The notes under the pieces were generated by a model. The model was not told the DNA's origin, did no database searches, and worked only from the letters and a program-made list of their open reading frames with translations. A DNA stretch of 64,000 nt, from contig NZ_MPHJ01000014.1 in the NCBI RefSeq assembly GCF_001957125.1, forward strand, positions 1-64,000, given 5' to 3'. Source of the DNA: Shewanella sp. UCD-KL12 (GTDB taxonomy: Bacteria; Pseudomonadota; Gammaproteobacteria; Enterobacterales; Shewanellaceae). Both the position numbers and the translations under genes were made by a program. Shown in pieces: positions 19,295 through 28,464 of the stretch (its first letter is position 1; each line of letters begins with the position of its first letter).

Positions 19295-21036
19295 TATTCT
19301 GCGCTCCTGGAATTACTAGCAAGTCGAACTTTCTCTTTCGATGATATTGGTTCAACATTAAGCATCTGTAACGCACCTGACATCACCTTAGCGAATGCAG
19401 GCCCCGCCACATCACCGCCATAATATTTGTCACCTTTGGGCTCATTGACTACCACTGCAATAGCCAGTTTGGGGTTGTGCACTGGTGCGACACCAGCAAA
19501 CAAGGCAACGTAATCTTCACCATAGCCACCAGCTACGGCTTTTCGCGCAGTTCCTGTTTTACCCGCTACGGGATATCCCTCAATATGAGCCTTTCTCGCA
19601 GTACCACCAGGTTCGGTCACACCAACAAGCATCTCCATCACATTCTGTGCAACCTCAGGAGAGATAACTTGTATCCCCTCTGGTTGCTGCTTCAGCTTTA
19701 AGATAGAAGCTGGATACAGCACACCTTTACCACCTAACATGGCGTACATTCTGGCAATTTGTAGTGGCGTTACCGTCAGTGCATAGCCAAAGGATAAGGT
19801 CGCACGTTCAAACTCTGACCAACGTCTGCGATCATGGAGTAGACCTGTACTCTCACCCGCTAAATTGATACCTGAATAATTACCTAATCCCATAGCCTGA
19901 TAGTAACCAAGTAACTCTTGTACTGGCATAGAGAGCGCTATCTGAGTCATACCAACATTACTGGAATGAACCAATACTTGGCCTAGAGATATATCGCCAT
20001 AATTTCGTCCATCACGAACGATTTTACCGCCAATACGAATACGACCTGGAGACGTCTTAAAAATCTGATCTTTTTCAATTGTGCCAGCCTCTAGAGCTGC
20101 AGCAACAACGAAGGGTTTAATCGTCGAGCCTGGCTCATAAGCATCAGTCAATGCGCGGTTACGCATGCGATAGCTCTGCAAATTGTCTCGAGAGTTGGGG
20201 TTATAGGAGGGAGTATTAGCCATAGCTAATACTTCGCCAGTATGCACATCGATAACGACAATAGAGGCTGAGGTTGCCTGGTTTATCTCTGTAACACGCT
20301 TTATCTCTCGGTAAGCCAGCTGTTGGATGCGTTGATCGATACTGAGCACTAAATCATTGGGGCTCTCCCCTTCGTGCACCATGTCTAAGCGTTCAACGAC
20401 ATGACCGTCTCGAGATTTACGTACTTTCTGTTTTGCAGCCGTCCCAGTTAGCCAGTCGTTATAGGCATTTTCTATCCCTTCGATACCGATATCATCAATA
20501 TTAGTGATACCCACTAATTGTGCAGAGATCTCACTGGTAGGGTAATAGCGACGTGATTCATTTTTGAGATATATGCCAGGCAGTTTAAGCTCGGTAATGT
20601 ATTTAGCAACGGCAGGGGTCACTTGACGCTTTAAATAGGTAAATCGTCGCTTAGGGTTAGACTGTACTCGACTTAGAATTTTGTCCTTTGGCTCGTGTAA
20701 CACATCAGCAAGTGCCTGCCACAGACGCATATCGGTAAAACCATTTTTGTCATGTACAACTTTAGGGTCTGCATATACCGCTTTAACAGGTACACTCACC
20801 GCGAGCATATCGCCATTACGATCTGTGATAAGCCCCCGCTGAACCTCTCTGCTTGTTGTGCGGAGCGTACGCATATCACTTTCATGTCGTAACTTTTCAG
20901 GCTCAATGATCTGAATGTAGGCAGCTCGCCCAACCAAAGTGGTAAACAACAGGCATACAAAACCCACTACAACGTATAAACGCCAGTGTATTAGCTGTGG
21001 TTTTTGCTTTCTTTTAGCCTGTTTATTCTTCCTCAT
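19294..21036 (-). CDS. ftsI: Septal peptidoglycan transpeptidase FtsI (PBP3)
   Basis: Class B penicillin-binding protein that cross-links septal peptidoglycan. It has a cytoplasmic basic tail, a membrane anchor (about 19-42), and a non-catalytic module with RGLITDRNGDMLAVSVPVKA. In the transpeptidase domain the active site STIK lies at 304-307 (Ser304), SSN at 358-360 and KTGTA near 495. Length of 580 residues matches the family. Confidence 0.98.
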   Translation of the reverse strand: MRKNKQAKRKQKPQLIHWRLYVVVGFVCLLFTTLVGRAAYIQIIEPEKLRHESDMRTLRTTSREVQRGLITDRNGDMLAVSVPVKAVYADPKVVHDKNGFTDMRLWQALADVLHEPKDKILSRVQSNPKRRFTYLKRQVTPAVAKYITELKLPGIYLKNESRRYYPTSEISAQLVGITNIDDIGIEGIENAYNDWLTGTAAKQKVRKSRDGHVVERLDMVHEGESPNDLVLSIDQRIQQLAYREIKRVTEINQATSASIVVIDVHTGEVLAMANTPSYNPNSRDNLQSYRMRNRALTDAYEPGSTIKPFVVAAALEAGTIEKDQIFKTSPGRIRIGGKIVRDGRNYGDISLGQVLVHSSNVGMTQIALSMPVQELLGYYQAMGLGNYSGINLAGESTGLLHDRRRWSEFERATLSFGYALTVTPLQIARMYAMLGGKGVLYPASILKLKQQPEGIQVISPEVAQNVMEMLVGVTEPGGTARKAHIEGYPVAGKTGTARKAVAGGYGEDYVALFAGVAPVHNPKLAIAVVVNEPKGDKYYGGDVAGPAFAKVMSGALQMLNVEPISSKEKVRLASNSRSAE

Positions 21037-21102
21037 GGCTCTCTTTTATGACCTGTCCTTGACTGCACATAAGTTTTTATTCAACTTAATCAATGTCTTT
21101 CA

Positions 21103-21417
21103 CTAACGTACCCTGACCACGACTTCCTCTTTAGGCAGTGGCCGGCTCATCTCAAGTTCTTTACTTGCTATACGGGTAATACGGCTATGTTCAGACTGCG
21201 ATTGCTCCTCTAGCAGTAGGTTTCTCCATTCGATATCTAGCCTATCCCTTTGCTGCAGCATCTGATCCCATTGGCTGATATATTTCCGACTTACATGGCT
21301 TGTATATACAATCGTTATCGCATTAACGACAACAGCAACAGCCAGTAGCAACATCCACTTGTGATGCCATAGGTCAAGCAGCACGATTCGAGCAAGATTT
21401 AATCTTGTTTGACTCAA
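21103..21417 (-). CDS. ftsL: Cell division protein FtsL
   Basis: Small bitopic divisome protein (104 residues) that forms a complex with FtsQ and FtsB and activates FtsWI. It has a short cytoplasmic N-terminus, one hydrophobic segment (about 18-38: WMLLLAVAVVVNAITIVY), then a periplasmic region compatible with a coiled coil. Sequence conservation in the family is low; the call rests on size, topology and position between rsmH and ftsI. Confidence 0.92.
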   Translation of the reverse strand: MSQTRLNLARIVLLDLWHHKWMLLLAVAVVVNAITIVYTSHVSRKYISQWDQMLQQRDRLDIEWRNLLLEEQSQSEHSRITRIASKELEMSRPLPKEEVVVRVR

Positions 21418-21484
21418 ACCTCACTCCATATACAGCTTGTACTCATGAGCGTTACTCAAGCTCACATCTGTGAGCCCCCTACTG

Positions 21485-22426
21485 TTAATACTCTAAACGT
21501 TCAGCAACACGTAGCACTGAACTACGTGCTCTTGGATTTCTTTCTATCTCTTCAGCTGATGGCTTAGTCGCTTTACCCATGCCTTTTAATAAGCGCGTCT
21601 TATTTATCTCAGCTTCTGTGATAGGTAGTCCGTGTGGCACACTTTCTCCTTGGCTATGACGGCGAATAAAGCGCTTTACCATCCTATCTTCCAAAGAGTG
21701 GAAACTAATAACTGATAAACGACCATGAGGTGCAATAACCTTCAACGCTCCCTCTAACGCTTGATCGATCTGCTCTAGCTCACTATTGATATAAATTCTG
21801 ATCGCCTGAAATACTCGCGTTGCAGGATGTTTATTACGCTCTTTACTCTTAGCGATCCTAGCGATAAGGTCGGCTAGTTCTTTTGTTCTTAAAAAAGGCG
21901 TTTTCTCGCGATCCGCTGCAATGCAGCGCGCGATATGTCGTGAATTTTTTTCTTCACCATAGGTTTTAAATACCCACGCCATATCTTCAATCTCTGCACG
22001 AGCAATCCAATCTGCAGCGGTCTCCCCTTGAGAGTTATCCATGCGCATATCTAATGGACCATCTCTTAAGAAGCTGAACCCGCGCTCGGCATCATCTAGC
22101 TGGGGAGAAGAAACACCAAAATCGAGTAATACCCCGTCAACTTTGCCCTTAAGCCCTAGCTCCTCAACATAAGTGGCTAACTGACCGAAGCCACCATGAA
22201 CAATGCTAAATCTTTTATCATCAGCAAATTGCTCAGCTGCAGCAATGGCTTGGGGATCTCTATCGATCGCAATCAAGCGGCCATTCTCACCCAAATGCTT
22301 AAGCACTTCACGAGAGTGTCCACCACGCCCAAATGTGCCATCAATATAGATGCCATCTTCTTTAATATTTAGGCCTGCTACTGTCTCTTCCAGCAGTACC
22401 GACAAATGCGCAAATTCTTGGCTCAT
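21485..22426 (-). CDS. rsmH: 16S rRNA (cytosine-1402-N4)-methyltransferase RsmH
   Basis: AdoMet-dependent methyltransferase (formerly MraW) that modifies C1402 in the decoding centre. It begins with HLSVLLEETVAGL and DGTFGRGGHS (AdoMet loop), has LLDFGVSSPQLDDAERGFSF, and ends NPRARSSVLRVAER, all signature segments. Length is 313 residues. It follows mraZ by 33 bp as in nearly all dcw clusters. Confidence 0.98.
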   Translation of the reverse strand: MSQEFAHLSVLLEETVAGLNIKEDGIYIDGTFGRGGHSREVLKHLGENGRLIAIDRDPQAIAAAEQFADDKRFSIVHGGFGQLATYVEELGLKGKVDGVLLDFGVSSPQLDDAERGFSFLRDGPLDMRMDNSQGETAADWIARAEIEDMAWVFKTYGEEKNSRHIARCIAADREKTPFLRTKELADLIARIAKSKERNKHPATRVFQAIRIYINSELEQIDQALEGALKVIAPHGRLSVISFHSLEDRMVKRFIRRHSQGESVPHGLPITEAEINKTRLLKGMGKATKPSAEEIERNPRARSSVLRVAERLEY

Positions 22427-22459
22427 TAGTATCTTCTATCTATTATTTTGCATCACTGA

Positions 22460-22918
22460 TCACAGTGAGAAATCGGCAAGACGTTCATTCGTAGCAAACT
22501 GTTCGCTTTGAATCGTCTCTCGGCTTTGCTCAATCTGACGCTGCCAGGCTACTTCATCCCACAGCTCAAACTTATTTAACTGTCCCACTAACATCGCGTG
22601 CTTTTCTAAGTTTGCGTATTGACGTAATGGCGGCGGAAGTAATAACCTACCATTACCATCCAGCTCACACTCATGTGCATAGCCAAGAAGCAACCTTTTC
22701 ATTGATCTTTCAGAAGCTTGGGTATCAGAAAGCTGAAGTAACTTAGCTTCTATCTTGCTCCATTCAACTAATGGATAAAGCAAGAGGCAGGAAGATTGGA
22801 AGTCAACAGTGATCACTAGCTGACCATTATATTCAGCGTGCAGTTGCTCTCGGTATCGCTTAGGAATAGCGATCCGACCTTTGGTATCAAGGTTAATAGC
22901 ACTGGCACCACGAAACAC
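22460..22918 (-). CDS. mraZ: Transcriptional regulator MraZ
   Basis: DNA-binding protein of 152 residues that forms a dodecameric ring and represses its own dcw operon in E. coli. It has two tandem AbrB-like SpoVT repeats, each with a D-x-K/N-G-R core: NLDTKGRIAIPKRYR (about 9-23) and ELDGNGRLLLPPPLR (about 87-101). It is the first gene of the leftward dcw transcription unit. A matching triple operator lies just upstream. Confidence 0.97.
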   Translation of the reverse strand: MFRGASAINLDTKGRIAIPKRYREQLHAEYNGQLVITVDFQSSCLLLYPLVEWSKIEAKLLQLSDTQASERSMKRLLLGYAHECELDGNGRLLLPPPLRQYANLEKHAMLVGQLNKFELWDEVAWQRQIEQSRETIQSEQFATNERLADFSL

Positions 22919-22945
22919 GTTAGCTTGTCCTTGCTGTCAATTAAT

Positions 22946-22975
22946 GATCCACAAATATCCACAAATTCCCACAAC
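22946..22975 (-). promoter_or_regulatory. MraZ operator (three 10-bp-spaced repeats) overlapping DnaA-like boxes
   Basis: On the minus strand three direct repeats follow at exact 10-bp intervals: GTGGGAATTT, GTGGATATTT, GTGGATCATT. This matches the known MraZ target, a set of three TGGGN repeats separated by 5 bp, about 30-55 bp upstream of mraZ. On the plus strand the same repeats read ATATCCACA and TGATCCACA, one and two mismatches from the DnaA box TTATCCACA. Confidence 0.75.
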
Positions 22976-23671
22976 TCTTAATTCTAGAGACAGAACGCAA
23001 GCCTTGTCAAGAGCACCAACTATTTAAAAATCCAGTATTCAAGCGGGTTAGCAGCAGATTTACAAATAAATTAACGCGAGTAGAATTTATGGATAAAAGT
23101 GGTTCGAGATCCCTAATAAGTTGAAAAAACAGACAGAAACAAGCGCAAACCAGAGGTAGTAAACAGTAAATGTGGGGATTTTTCCCAAACCAAGCCGATA
23201 ATTGTGGCAATTGCGCTTTCCAAAAGCGATACCAACAACTAAATATTAATTATTATCCATGCTTATGAATACAGTAATTATCAAGACTTAACGCTGCTTG
23301 TCGTTGTCAGTTTATTGAATTGTATATACAAGCTTTGCGCGTCAAAGTTAGCGGCTTAATTATTTATACCTATTCCATTAAATTTATGAGCAATTCAGAG
23401 CTCTCTCAGGGCTTTTAATTCAAGGCGCATCGTTGAGGAAATAGTTATTCCCTTTTGAGATAATGCAACACAGAAGTAGAAGTCCTGGGAGGCTTACGTA
23501 GAAAGGGTTTTAAACCGCTGAATGATCACTTACTTGATGGAACTGATATTAGTCTGGGTTGTAACGATTAACTGAAAAACTGCTAAGGATTTGATTTAAC
23601 ACTTATGATTGACTAAATATCAGGCAAAACTGGCCGATAAAGGGATATAAGGTCAATGACTCGGAGGAGAT
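22976..23671. other. Intergenic region, promoter side of mraZ and of the small 23,672 gene
   Basis: About 700 bp without a credible gene. It is AT-rich and lies between the divergent mraZ and the small plus-strand gene, so it should contain both promoters; no unambiguous sigma-70 pair was identified. The short minus-strand frame at 23,007-23,210 lacks a ribosome binding site and family resemblance. Confidence 0.6.
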
Positions 23672-23965
23672 ATGGTTGGTTTAGATAGTTTATACGCCAT
23701 GCTTGCACGTCCAATCCAACCAAGCATAAAGCGCAAAAAGCTGATGGTTGAAGAAACTGACAGCAGTGCAGGCATTGCCGCTGACGAACATGAAACGCCA
23801 CAATCAAAGTTGCCACAGACGTTAGATAGAAGACAGAACTCTGAAGACAGAAGGGACTCGTTTCGCGGCGATCGCCGTAAAACACAAGATGAAGATCTTG
23901 AGCTTATACAGGCTGAGCGAGAAGCTATACACTCACCTTTACCTAAGATTGATATAGATGTTTAG
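23672..23965 (+). CDS. Small uncharacterised hydrophilic protein
   Basis: A 97-residue protein I do not recognise. It is preceded by a strong Shine-Dalgarno (GGAGGAG, 6 bp from the ATG), which argues for real translation. The N-terminus is basic and mildly hydrophobic, the middle acidic. Residues about 53-70 carry three Asp-Arg-Arg repeats (DRRQNSEDRRDS, GDRRK). There are no Cys, no signal peptide and no membrane segment. It is probably largely disordered. It converges on glpK with only 15 bp between stops. Confidence 0.7.
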   Translation: MVGLDSLYAMLARPIQPSIKRKKLMVEETDSSAGIAADEHETPQSKLPQTLDRRQNSEDRRDSFRGDRRKTQDEDLELIQAEREAIHSPLPKIDIDV

Positions 23966-23980
23966 CCTGCATCTAGCTGT

Positions 23981-25486
23981 CTAACTCTTTTTGCCTGCAT
24001 TTTCACTGGTGACCTGGGATACAGCCGATTGCCAACCGGTATATAAATTATCTCGCTCCAACTCAGACAGCATAGGTAAAAAGCCACGCTCAATACTCGC
24101 CTTATGCTTTAGCTCTTGGGTTGATTGCCAAAAACCGACGGCTAATCCAGCAAGAAACGCAGCGCCCATAGCCGTTGTTTCAGTTACTTCAGGTCGCTGT
24201 ACTTCAACATTAGTAATATCGGCTTGAAATTGCATTAAGAAATCATTGGCAACGGCGCCACCATCCACCTTTAGCTGTTTAAGCATCACGCCACTATCTT
24301 TAATCATAGCGTCGAGAAGATCACGGCTCTGATAAGCGATAGCTTCAAGTGCCGCTCTAATAATATGGTTTCTATTGGCGCCTCGAGTCAGGCCTACTAT
24401 GGCTCCACGAGCATTAGGATCCCAATACGGCGCACCTAAACCGACAAATGCAGGTACAAGATAAACCCCGTTCGTATCATCAACTTTAGAGGCAAAGTAC
24501 TCTGTATCCTGGGCATCACGGATAAGACCTAGCTCATCTCTGAGCCACTGTATGGTGGCCCCGCCCATAAAAACTGCCCCCTCTAAGGCATAGTTAACTT
24601 CCCCTTTAGGACCTATTGCAATAGTGGTTAAAAGCCCTTGATGAGATTTTACTGCTTGTGTGCCCGTATTCATCAGCAGAAAGCAACCTGTGCCATAGGT
24701 ATTTTTAGCCATCCCTTCATCAATGCATAACTGGCCAAATAGCGCTGATTGTTGATCGCCAGCAATACCAGCAATATCTATCTCGCCTCCCTCTCCTGCA
24801 ATTCTGGTTTTCCCATAGATACAACTTGATGGTTTAACCTCTGGCAGTAATGAACGGGGAATATTCAAGGCTTTAAGTAATTGCTCATCCCATTGCTGTG
24901 TATGGATATTAAAAAGTAAGGTTCTGCTCGCATTGGTGGGATCTGTCACATGTACTTTGCCTTCGGTCAGTTTCCATACCAACCAAGTATCTATCGTGCC
25001 GAAAAGTAACTCTCCTTTTTCAGCTCTTTGCCTTACTCCTGCAACATTATCTAAAATCCATTTGATTTTAGTTCCAGAAAAATAGGGATCTAAAAGCAAG
25101 CCAGTTGTATCACGCACATATTCTTCTAAACCTTGAGATTTGAGCTCTTCACAAATAGCGCTACTACGACGGCATTGCCACACTATCGCATTGTAAACCG
25201 GCTTTCCGGTCACTTTATCCCATATAACCGTTGTTTCTCGCTGGTTAGTGATCCCAATGGCTGCAATTTTACCACTGGAGATCCCCGCTCTTGCGAGCAC
25301 TTCGATTAATGTTGAACTTTGAGATGACCAAATCTCCATAGGATCATGTTCAACCCAACCTGCTTGTGGATATATTTGGCTAAATTCTCGTTGAGAGGTC
25401 GCAATAATATTAGCATCATGATCAAAGATGATGGCTCTTGAACTCGTAGTACCTTGATCTAAAGCGATCACATATCTCTCTGTCAC
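23981..25486 (-). CDS. glpK: Glycerol kinase
   Basis: FGGY-family kinase that phosphorylates glycerol to sn-glycerol 3-phosphate. At 501 residues it begins YVIALDQGTTSSRAIIFDHD (nucleotide phosphate loop). It carries the family segments GWVEHDPMEIW, GLLLDPYFSGTKIKW and GGAVANDFLMQFQAD. No glpF or glpD lies beside it in this window. Confidence 0.97.
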   Translation of the reverse strand: MTERYVIALDQGTTSSRAIIFDHDANIIATSQREFSQIYPQAGWVEHDPMEIWSSQSSTLIEVLARAGISSGKIAAIGITNQRETTVIWDKVTGKPVYNAIVWQCRRSSAICEELKSQGLEEYVRDTTGLLLDPYFSGTKIKWILDNVAGVRQRAEKGELLFGTIDTWLVWKLTEGKVHVTDPTNASRTLLFNIHTQQWDEQLLKALNIPRSLLPEVKPSSCIYGKTRIAGEGGEIDIAGIAGDQQSALFGQLCIDEGMAKNTYGTGCFLLMNTGTQAVKSHQGLLTTIAIGPKGEVNYALEGAVFMGGATIQWLRDELGLIRDAQDTEYFASKVDDTNGVYLVPAFVGLGAPYWDPNARGAIVGLTRGANRNHIIRAALEAIAYQSRDLLDAMIKDSGVMLKQLKVDGGAVANDFLMQFQADITNVEVQRPEVTETTAMGAAFLAGLAVGFWQSTQELKHKASIERGFLPMLSELERDNLYTGWQSAVSQVTSENAGKKS

Positions 25487-25528
25487 TATATTGTCCTATT
25501 CAACATCGATATTTTTCAAACAAGCAAA

Positions 25529-26020
25529 CTATTGTTGAGTCTTCTGCAATACACCTATTTCAGGTTCCACAATTTCAGTCGCTTCGCTAACGGGAGCCTC
25601 ATCACAGGCATGAGCCGGTAGATACCAAAACTCAGCTAACTTGCCATTTTTAATTCGAAAGTTACCAATACTACACTGGCTCAATTGCTCGCCGTCATTA
25701 TTCCAGGTCACCTTCTCAACGGTACTAACATAATTGCCAGAGTCTATTATTTTCAAAATTGTGGCATTCGCATCTGTGAGCGTGTCGAAGTAATCAGCCA
25801 TCGCCGCAGCGAACTCCTGCTGAGTCGAAGTTTCAACCTCCACTTTAGTACCAGTAACATGCATCCACCTCACATTCTCAGTGGTGTACTGCATCATCTG
25901 CTCTACATTATGACTGTTATAAGCAGCAATAAAATCTTCGACTATCTGAGTGGATGTTTGATTTGCCATTGCGGTAAAGGGAAGGAAAGACAGGGTCGCC
26001 GCAAATAGATAGGACTTCAT
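25529..26020 (-). CDS. Secreted SnoaL/NTF2-like domain protein
   Basis: A 163-residue exported protein. The signal peptide ends near residue 19 (TAMA-NQ). The mature part fits a SnoaL-like fold: a start helix (IVEDFIAAYNSHNVEQMMQY), a VRWMHV strand and a C-terminal NGKLAEFWYLPA strand. Such domains bind small molecules or act as enzymes, but no catalytic residues can be assigned. Function unknown. It is the gene immediately upstream of glpK on the same strand (42-bp gap). Confidence 0.75.
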   Translation of the reverse strand: MKSYLFAATLSFLPFTAMANQTSTQIVEDFIAAYNSHNVEQMMQYTTENVRWMHVTGTKVEVETSTQQEFAAAMADYFDTLTDANATILKIIDSGNYVSTVEKVTWNNDGEQLSQCSIGNFRIKNGKLAEFWYLPAHACDEAPVSEATEIVEPEIGVLQKTQQ

Positions 26021-26522
26021 ATCACACCTCTTTTAGGTCGTTATAGTGCTACAGATAGCACAAGAGTTATATTCATTAGATTATGACGAATATAATCTTA
26101 TGAAGTTCATTTTACTAACAAAATATAGACAATTCCTTAAACCACTTCAATATGCCGCTTTGTAAGATGAAGCATCCAACTACATTAAGAAGGTGATTTA
26201 GAGCTGTAAGAAAAGAACCCTCCTTCTGAAGATGGTGGCTTTAAAATTACGCCCTAAAAGGGAGCTATAGCTACAGTACATCTTCAAGTCGCCGTAAATG
26301 TATGGAACATTTCCAGCACTGATTTTGCAGCTTGCACAGCACTACTCACTAAACCTCTGCACAATATTTAGCATAAAAATGCTATAGCTAAATGAGCTTA
26401 TCAGCTATGTATCACATGGATGCGATAAAGCGAGTCTCCACGGTTGGCCTCAAGATGCTTTCAGGCAAAGCCTATGGATAATAACCATCTACTGAAGTCG
26501 GTGATTTAGAGCTAAATACAAA
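26021..26522. repeat. Intergenic region with a 14-bp direct repeat, possible dispersed element
   Basis: About 500 bp without a gene. GGTGATTTAGAGCT occurs twice in direct orientation, at 26,192-26,205 and 26,500-26,513. Both copies are preceded by a looser match of the form CTAC..AAG. The ~300 bp between contains small palindromes (GAGCTATAGCTAC near 26,262, TGCTATAGCTAAATGAGC near 26,379). No transposase is present. It may be a non-autonomous repetitive element; only the repeat itself is seen. Confidence 0.45.
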
Positions 26523-26549
26523 AATGCCCCACGTCAGTGGGGCATTTAT
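26522..26549 (-). terminator. Intrinsic terminator after fadL
   Basis: A perfect stem AAATGCCCCAC / GTGGGGCATTT with a short loop, flanked by A and T tracts, lies about 40 bp downstream of the fadL stop codon. Symmetric tracts mean it could act in both directions. Confidence 0.85.
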
Positions 26550-26590
26550 TCTGCTACAGCGATATCAATAATCGCTGCATTTATTGTAAA

Positions 26591-27943
26591 TTACAGCTTA
26601 TAACTTAGCTGCATGCCTACTAGCCATACATCGCCACCCGCTTCACCATCAAAGCTTACATGCGCGAGATCCATCAAATTCATTGACTCATTAATCGGTG
26701 CATCGCCATATGCCTTAATGTAAGTCACAGCAAAATCTAACGTTAAGTTTTCAGAAGCCTGATACCCAGCACCTGCACTTAACCATAAACGGTCTGAATC
26801 AGGAATGGTCATCGTACGGTACTCATCGTCAACGGCTGTTTTGTCATAAGCAATACCACTGCGTAGTAACCAATGCTGACTCAGCTGGTACGTTGACCCT
26901 AAGGCAAAGCGCCAATTATCTTTGAAGTTCTCCTCTTTAACTAAATCAGAGTCAATATTGCCAATAGGCTTAGTTTCCCCGGGGAAATAAGCGACTAGCT
27001 CATCAAATACACTCCACTGAGTCCAGTTAATACTGGCATGCATAGCAAAGTCATCGCTTAGCTGGTGATGTGAAGCAAGTTCAGCAAAAGCTGGTAACTC
27101 CAGTGGCAGCATACCTTCAATATCGAGATCTTGACCACCTGTGTATAGCAAGCCTGATGCAGAGCCTTCAAGCTCAAGCTCAACACCACTGTGATAGGCT
27201 AGACCCAAGCGATGTGCAGGGTTTATCTGCCAGCTTGCACCTAACTTCCAGCCAAAACCAATATCATCACCTTCCATGTTCTTTAAGCTTGTTCCACCGG
27301 TTGGCAGCGCTGCAGCAACCTCTTCAGGTAGAGCCGGGTGCTGTTTTAGCCCATCCACCCAACCAGGTGTCGATGCACCAATGCTACCTTCACCATAAAC
27401 AAACCTAACACCAGCACCGACGCTAAAATCATCATTAATTCGATAAGCGATATTGGGATTAAACTCGACAGTTGTCACAGAAGTTTCATTGCCAAAAATC
27501 GCCGCAGCGTGAGTTTCTGATACCTCAGTGGCTAGGCCATAGTTAGAATTTACCGCAAAACCTAAAAACCAGTGTTCATTGAGTTGATGTGAGAGGTAAA
27601 AATTAGGGACCAGTGCATCATCAGCAACATCAATTGCATCTGCATTCATCATCATTGGCTCTGGACCAAACAGTGGAGATGCAATGGCTATATCGCCTGT
27701 TACATCAACATTTGGCATGACATAAATGCCACCAGCAGAAAAGTTGGTTCCCTCTAAATAGGTCAACATCGCAGGGTTACGCGCTTGAGTAGAGGCATTA
27801 TCAGCCATGGCAGCTTCACCAGAAAATGAACGACCCTGACCCGTAGCCGAATACTCGGCAAGCTGAAATCCAGCAGCTTGCGCTTGAGTCATTGTCCCTA
27901 GCAATGCCGCAGCCACTGACATAGATATGATCTTCTTATTCAT
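26591..27943 (-). CDS. fadL: Outer-membrane long-chain fatty acid transporter, FadL family
   Basis: Beta-barrel that takes up long-chain fatty acids and other hydrophobic compounds through the outer membrane. At 450 residues it has a signal peptide ending near residue 23 (AQAA-GF). The N-terminal hatch region GFQLAEYSATGQGRSFSGEA with the NPAMLTYL (NPA) motif follows, then barrel strands and a C-terminal aromatic-poor YKL end. Family assignment is firm; the particular substrate is not. Confidence 0.93.
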   Translation of the reverse strand: MNKKIISMSVAAALLGTMTQAQAAGFQLAEYSATGQGRSFSGEAAMADNASTQARNPAMLTYLEGTNFSAGGIYVMPNVDVTGDIAIASPLFGPEPMMMNADAIDVADDALVPNFYLSHQLNEHWFLGFAVNSNYGLATEVSETHAAAIFGNETSVTTVEFNPNIAYRINDDFSVGAGVRFVYGEGSIGASTPGWVDGLKQHPALPEEVAAALPTGGTSLKNMEGDDIGFGWKLGASWQINPAHRLGLAYHSGVELELEGSASGLLYTGGQDLDIEGMLPLELPAFAELASHHQLSDDFAMHASINWTQWSVFDELVAYFPGETKPIGNIDSDLVKEENFKDNWRFALGSTYQLSQHWLLRSGIAYDKTAVDDEYRTMTIPDSDRLWLSAGAGYQASENLTLDFAVTYIKAYGDAPINESMNLMDLAHVSFDGEAGGDVWLVGMQLSYKL

Positions 27944-28386
27944 CTGTTCGTTTATCCCTGTGCTTTATTATCATGATTTGGCATCACTTCATGCCTACAG
28001 GCATTAGAGTAATAGCTCAATTAATTGAGGCGGGAGTTTACTGATACAGAGTATCTTTGCAAGCAAAGGGATTAATTCAGAGTAAATCACTGCTTTTATC
28101 AAAAAATGCCTTACAGATTCAGATAAAAAGTCTATTTAAAACAAGTTGAAGAGTAAGATTATTGGTATGGTGTTCCAATTAAAACTGAAAGCAATTGCCA
28201 GAAACATAAAAATATACATTTAAATCAATAACTAACATCATTAACGTATAGTTGACACATGTTCGCTTGAATTACCAATTGCTAATAGTGGAAATAGCTA
28301 GCAATTCAAAAACACCAATAAATACATTTATGCAAACATGAGATAGACATTACTTTCAATTACTTAAACTAATTTGAATATCACTT
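27944..28386. other. Intergenic region upstream of fadL
   Basis: AT-rich stretch between fadL and the leu operon terminator. It should hold the fadL promoter. No gene, repeat or clear operator was recognised. A FadR-type site could not be identified by eye. Confidence 0.5.
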
Positions 28387-28422
28387 AAAACAAAGGCCAA
28401 CGACATTCTCATGTCGCTGGCC
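28387..28422 (-). terminator. Intrinsic terminator of the leuABCD operon
   Basis: A 12-bp stem on the minus strand (GGCCAGCGACAT / ATGTCGTTGGCC, one wobble pair) with a GAGA tetraloop, followed by TTTGTTTT. It lies about 43 bp beyond the leuD stop. Confidence 0.92.
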
Positions 28423-28464
28423 CATTAAGTTTTCAAGCGGGTACAGGTGTACGCTTAACTAAAG

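Noticed and set aside
23007..23210. 67-codon minus-strand ORF upstream of mraZ
   Set aside because: No Shine-Dalgarno, hydrophobic low-complexity translation, no recognised family.
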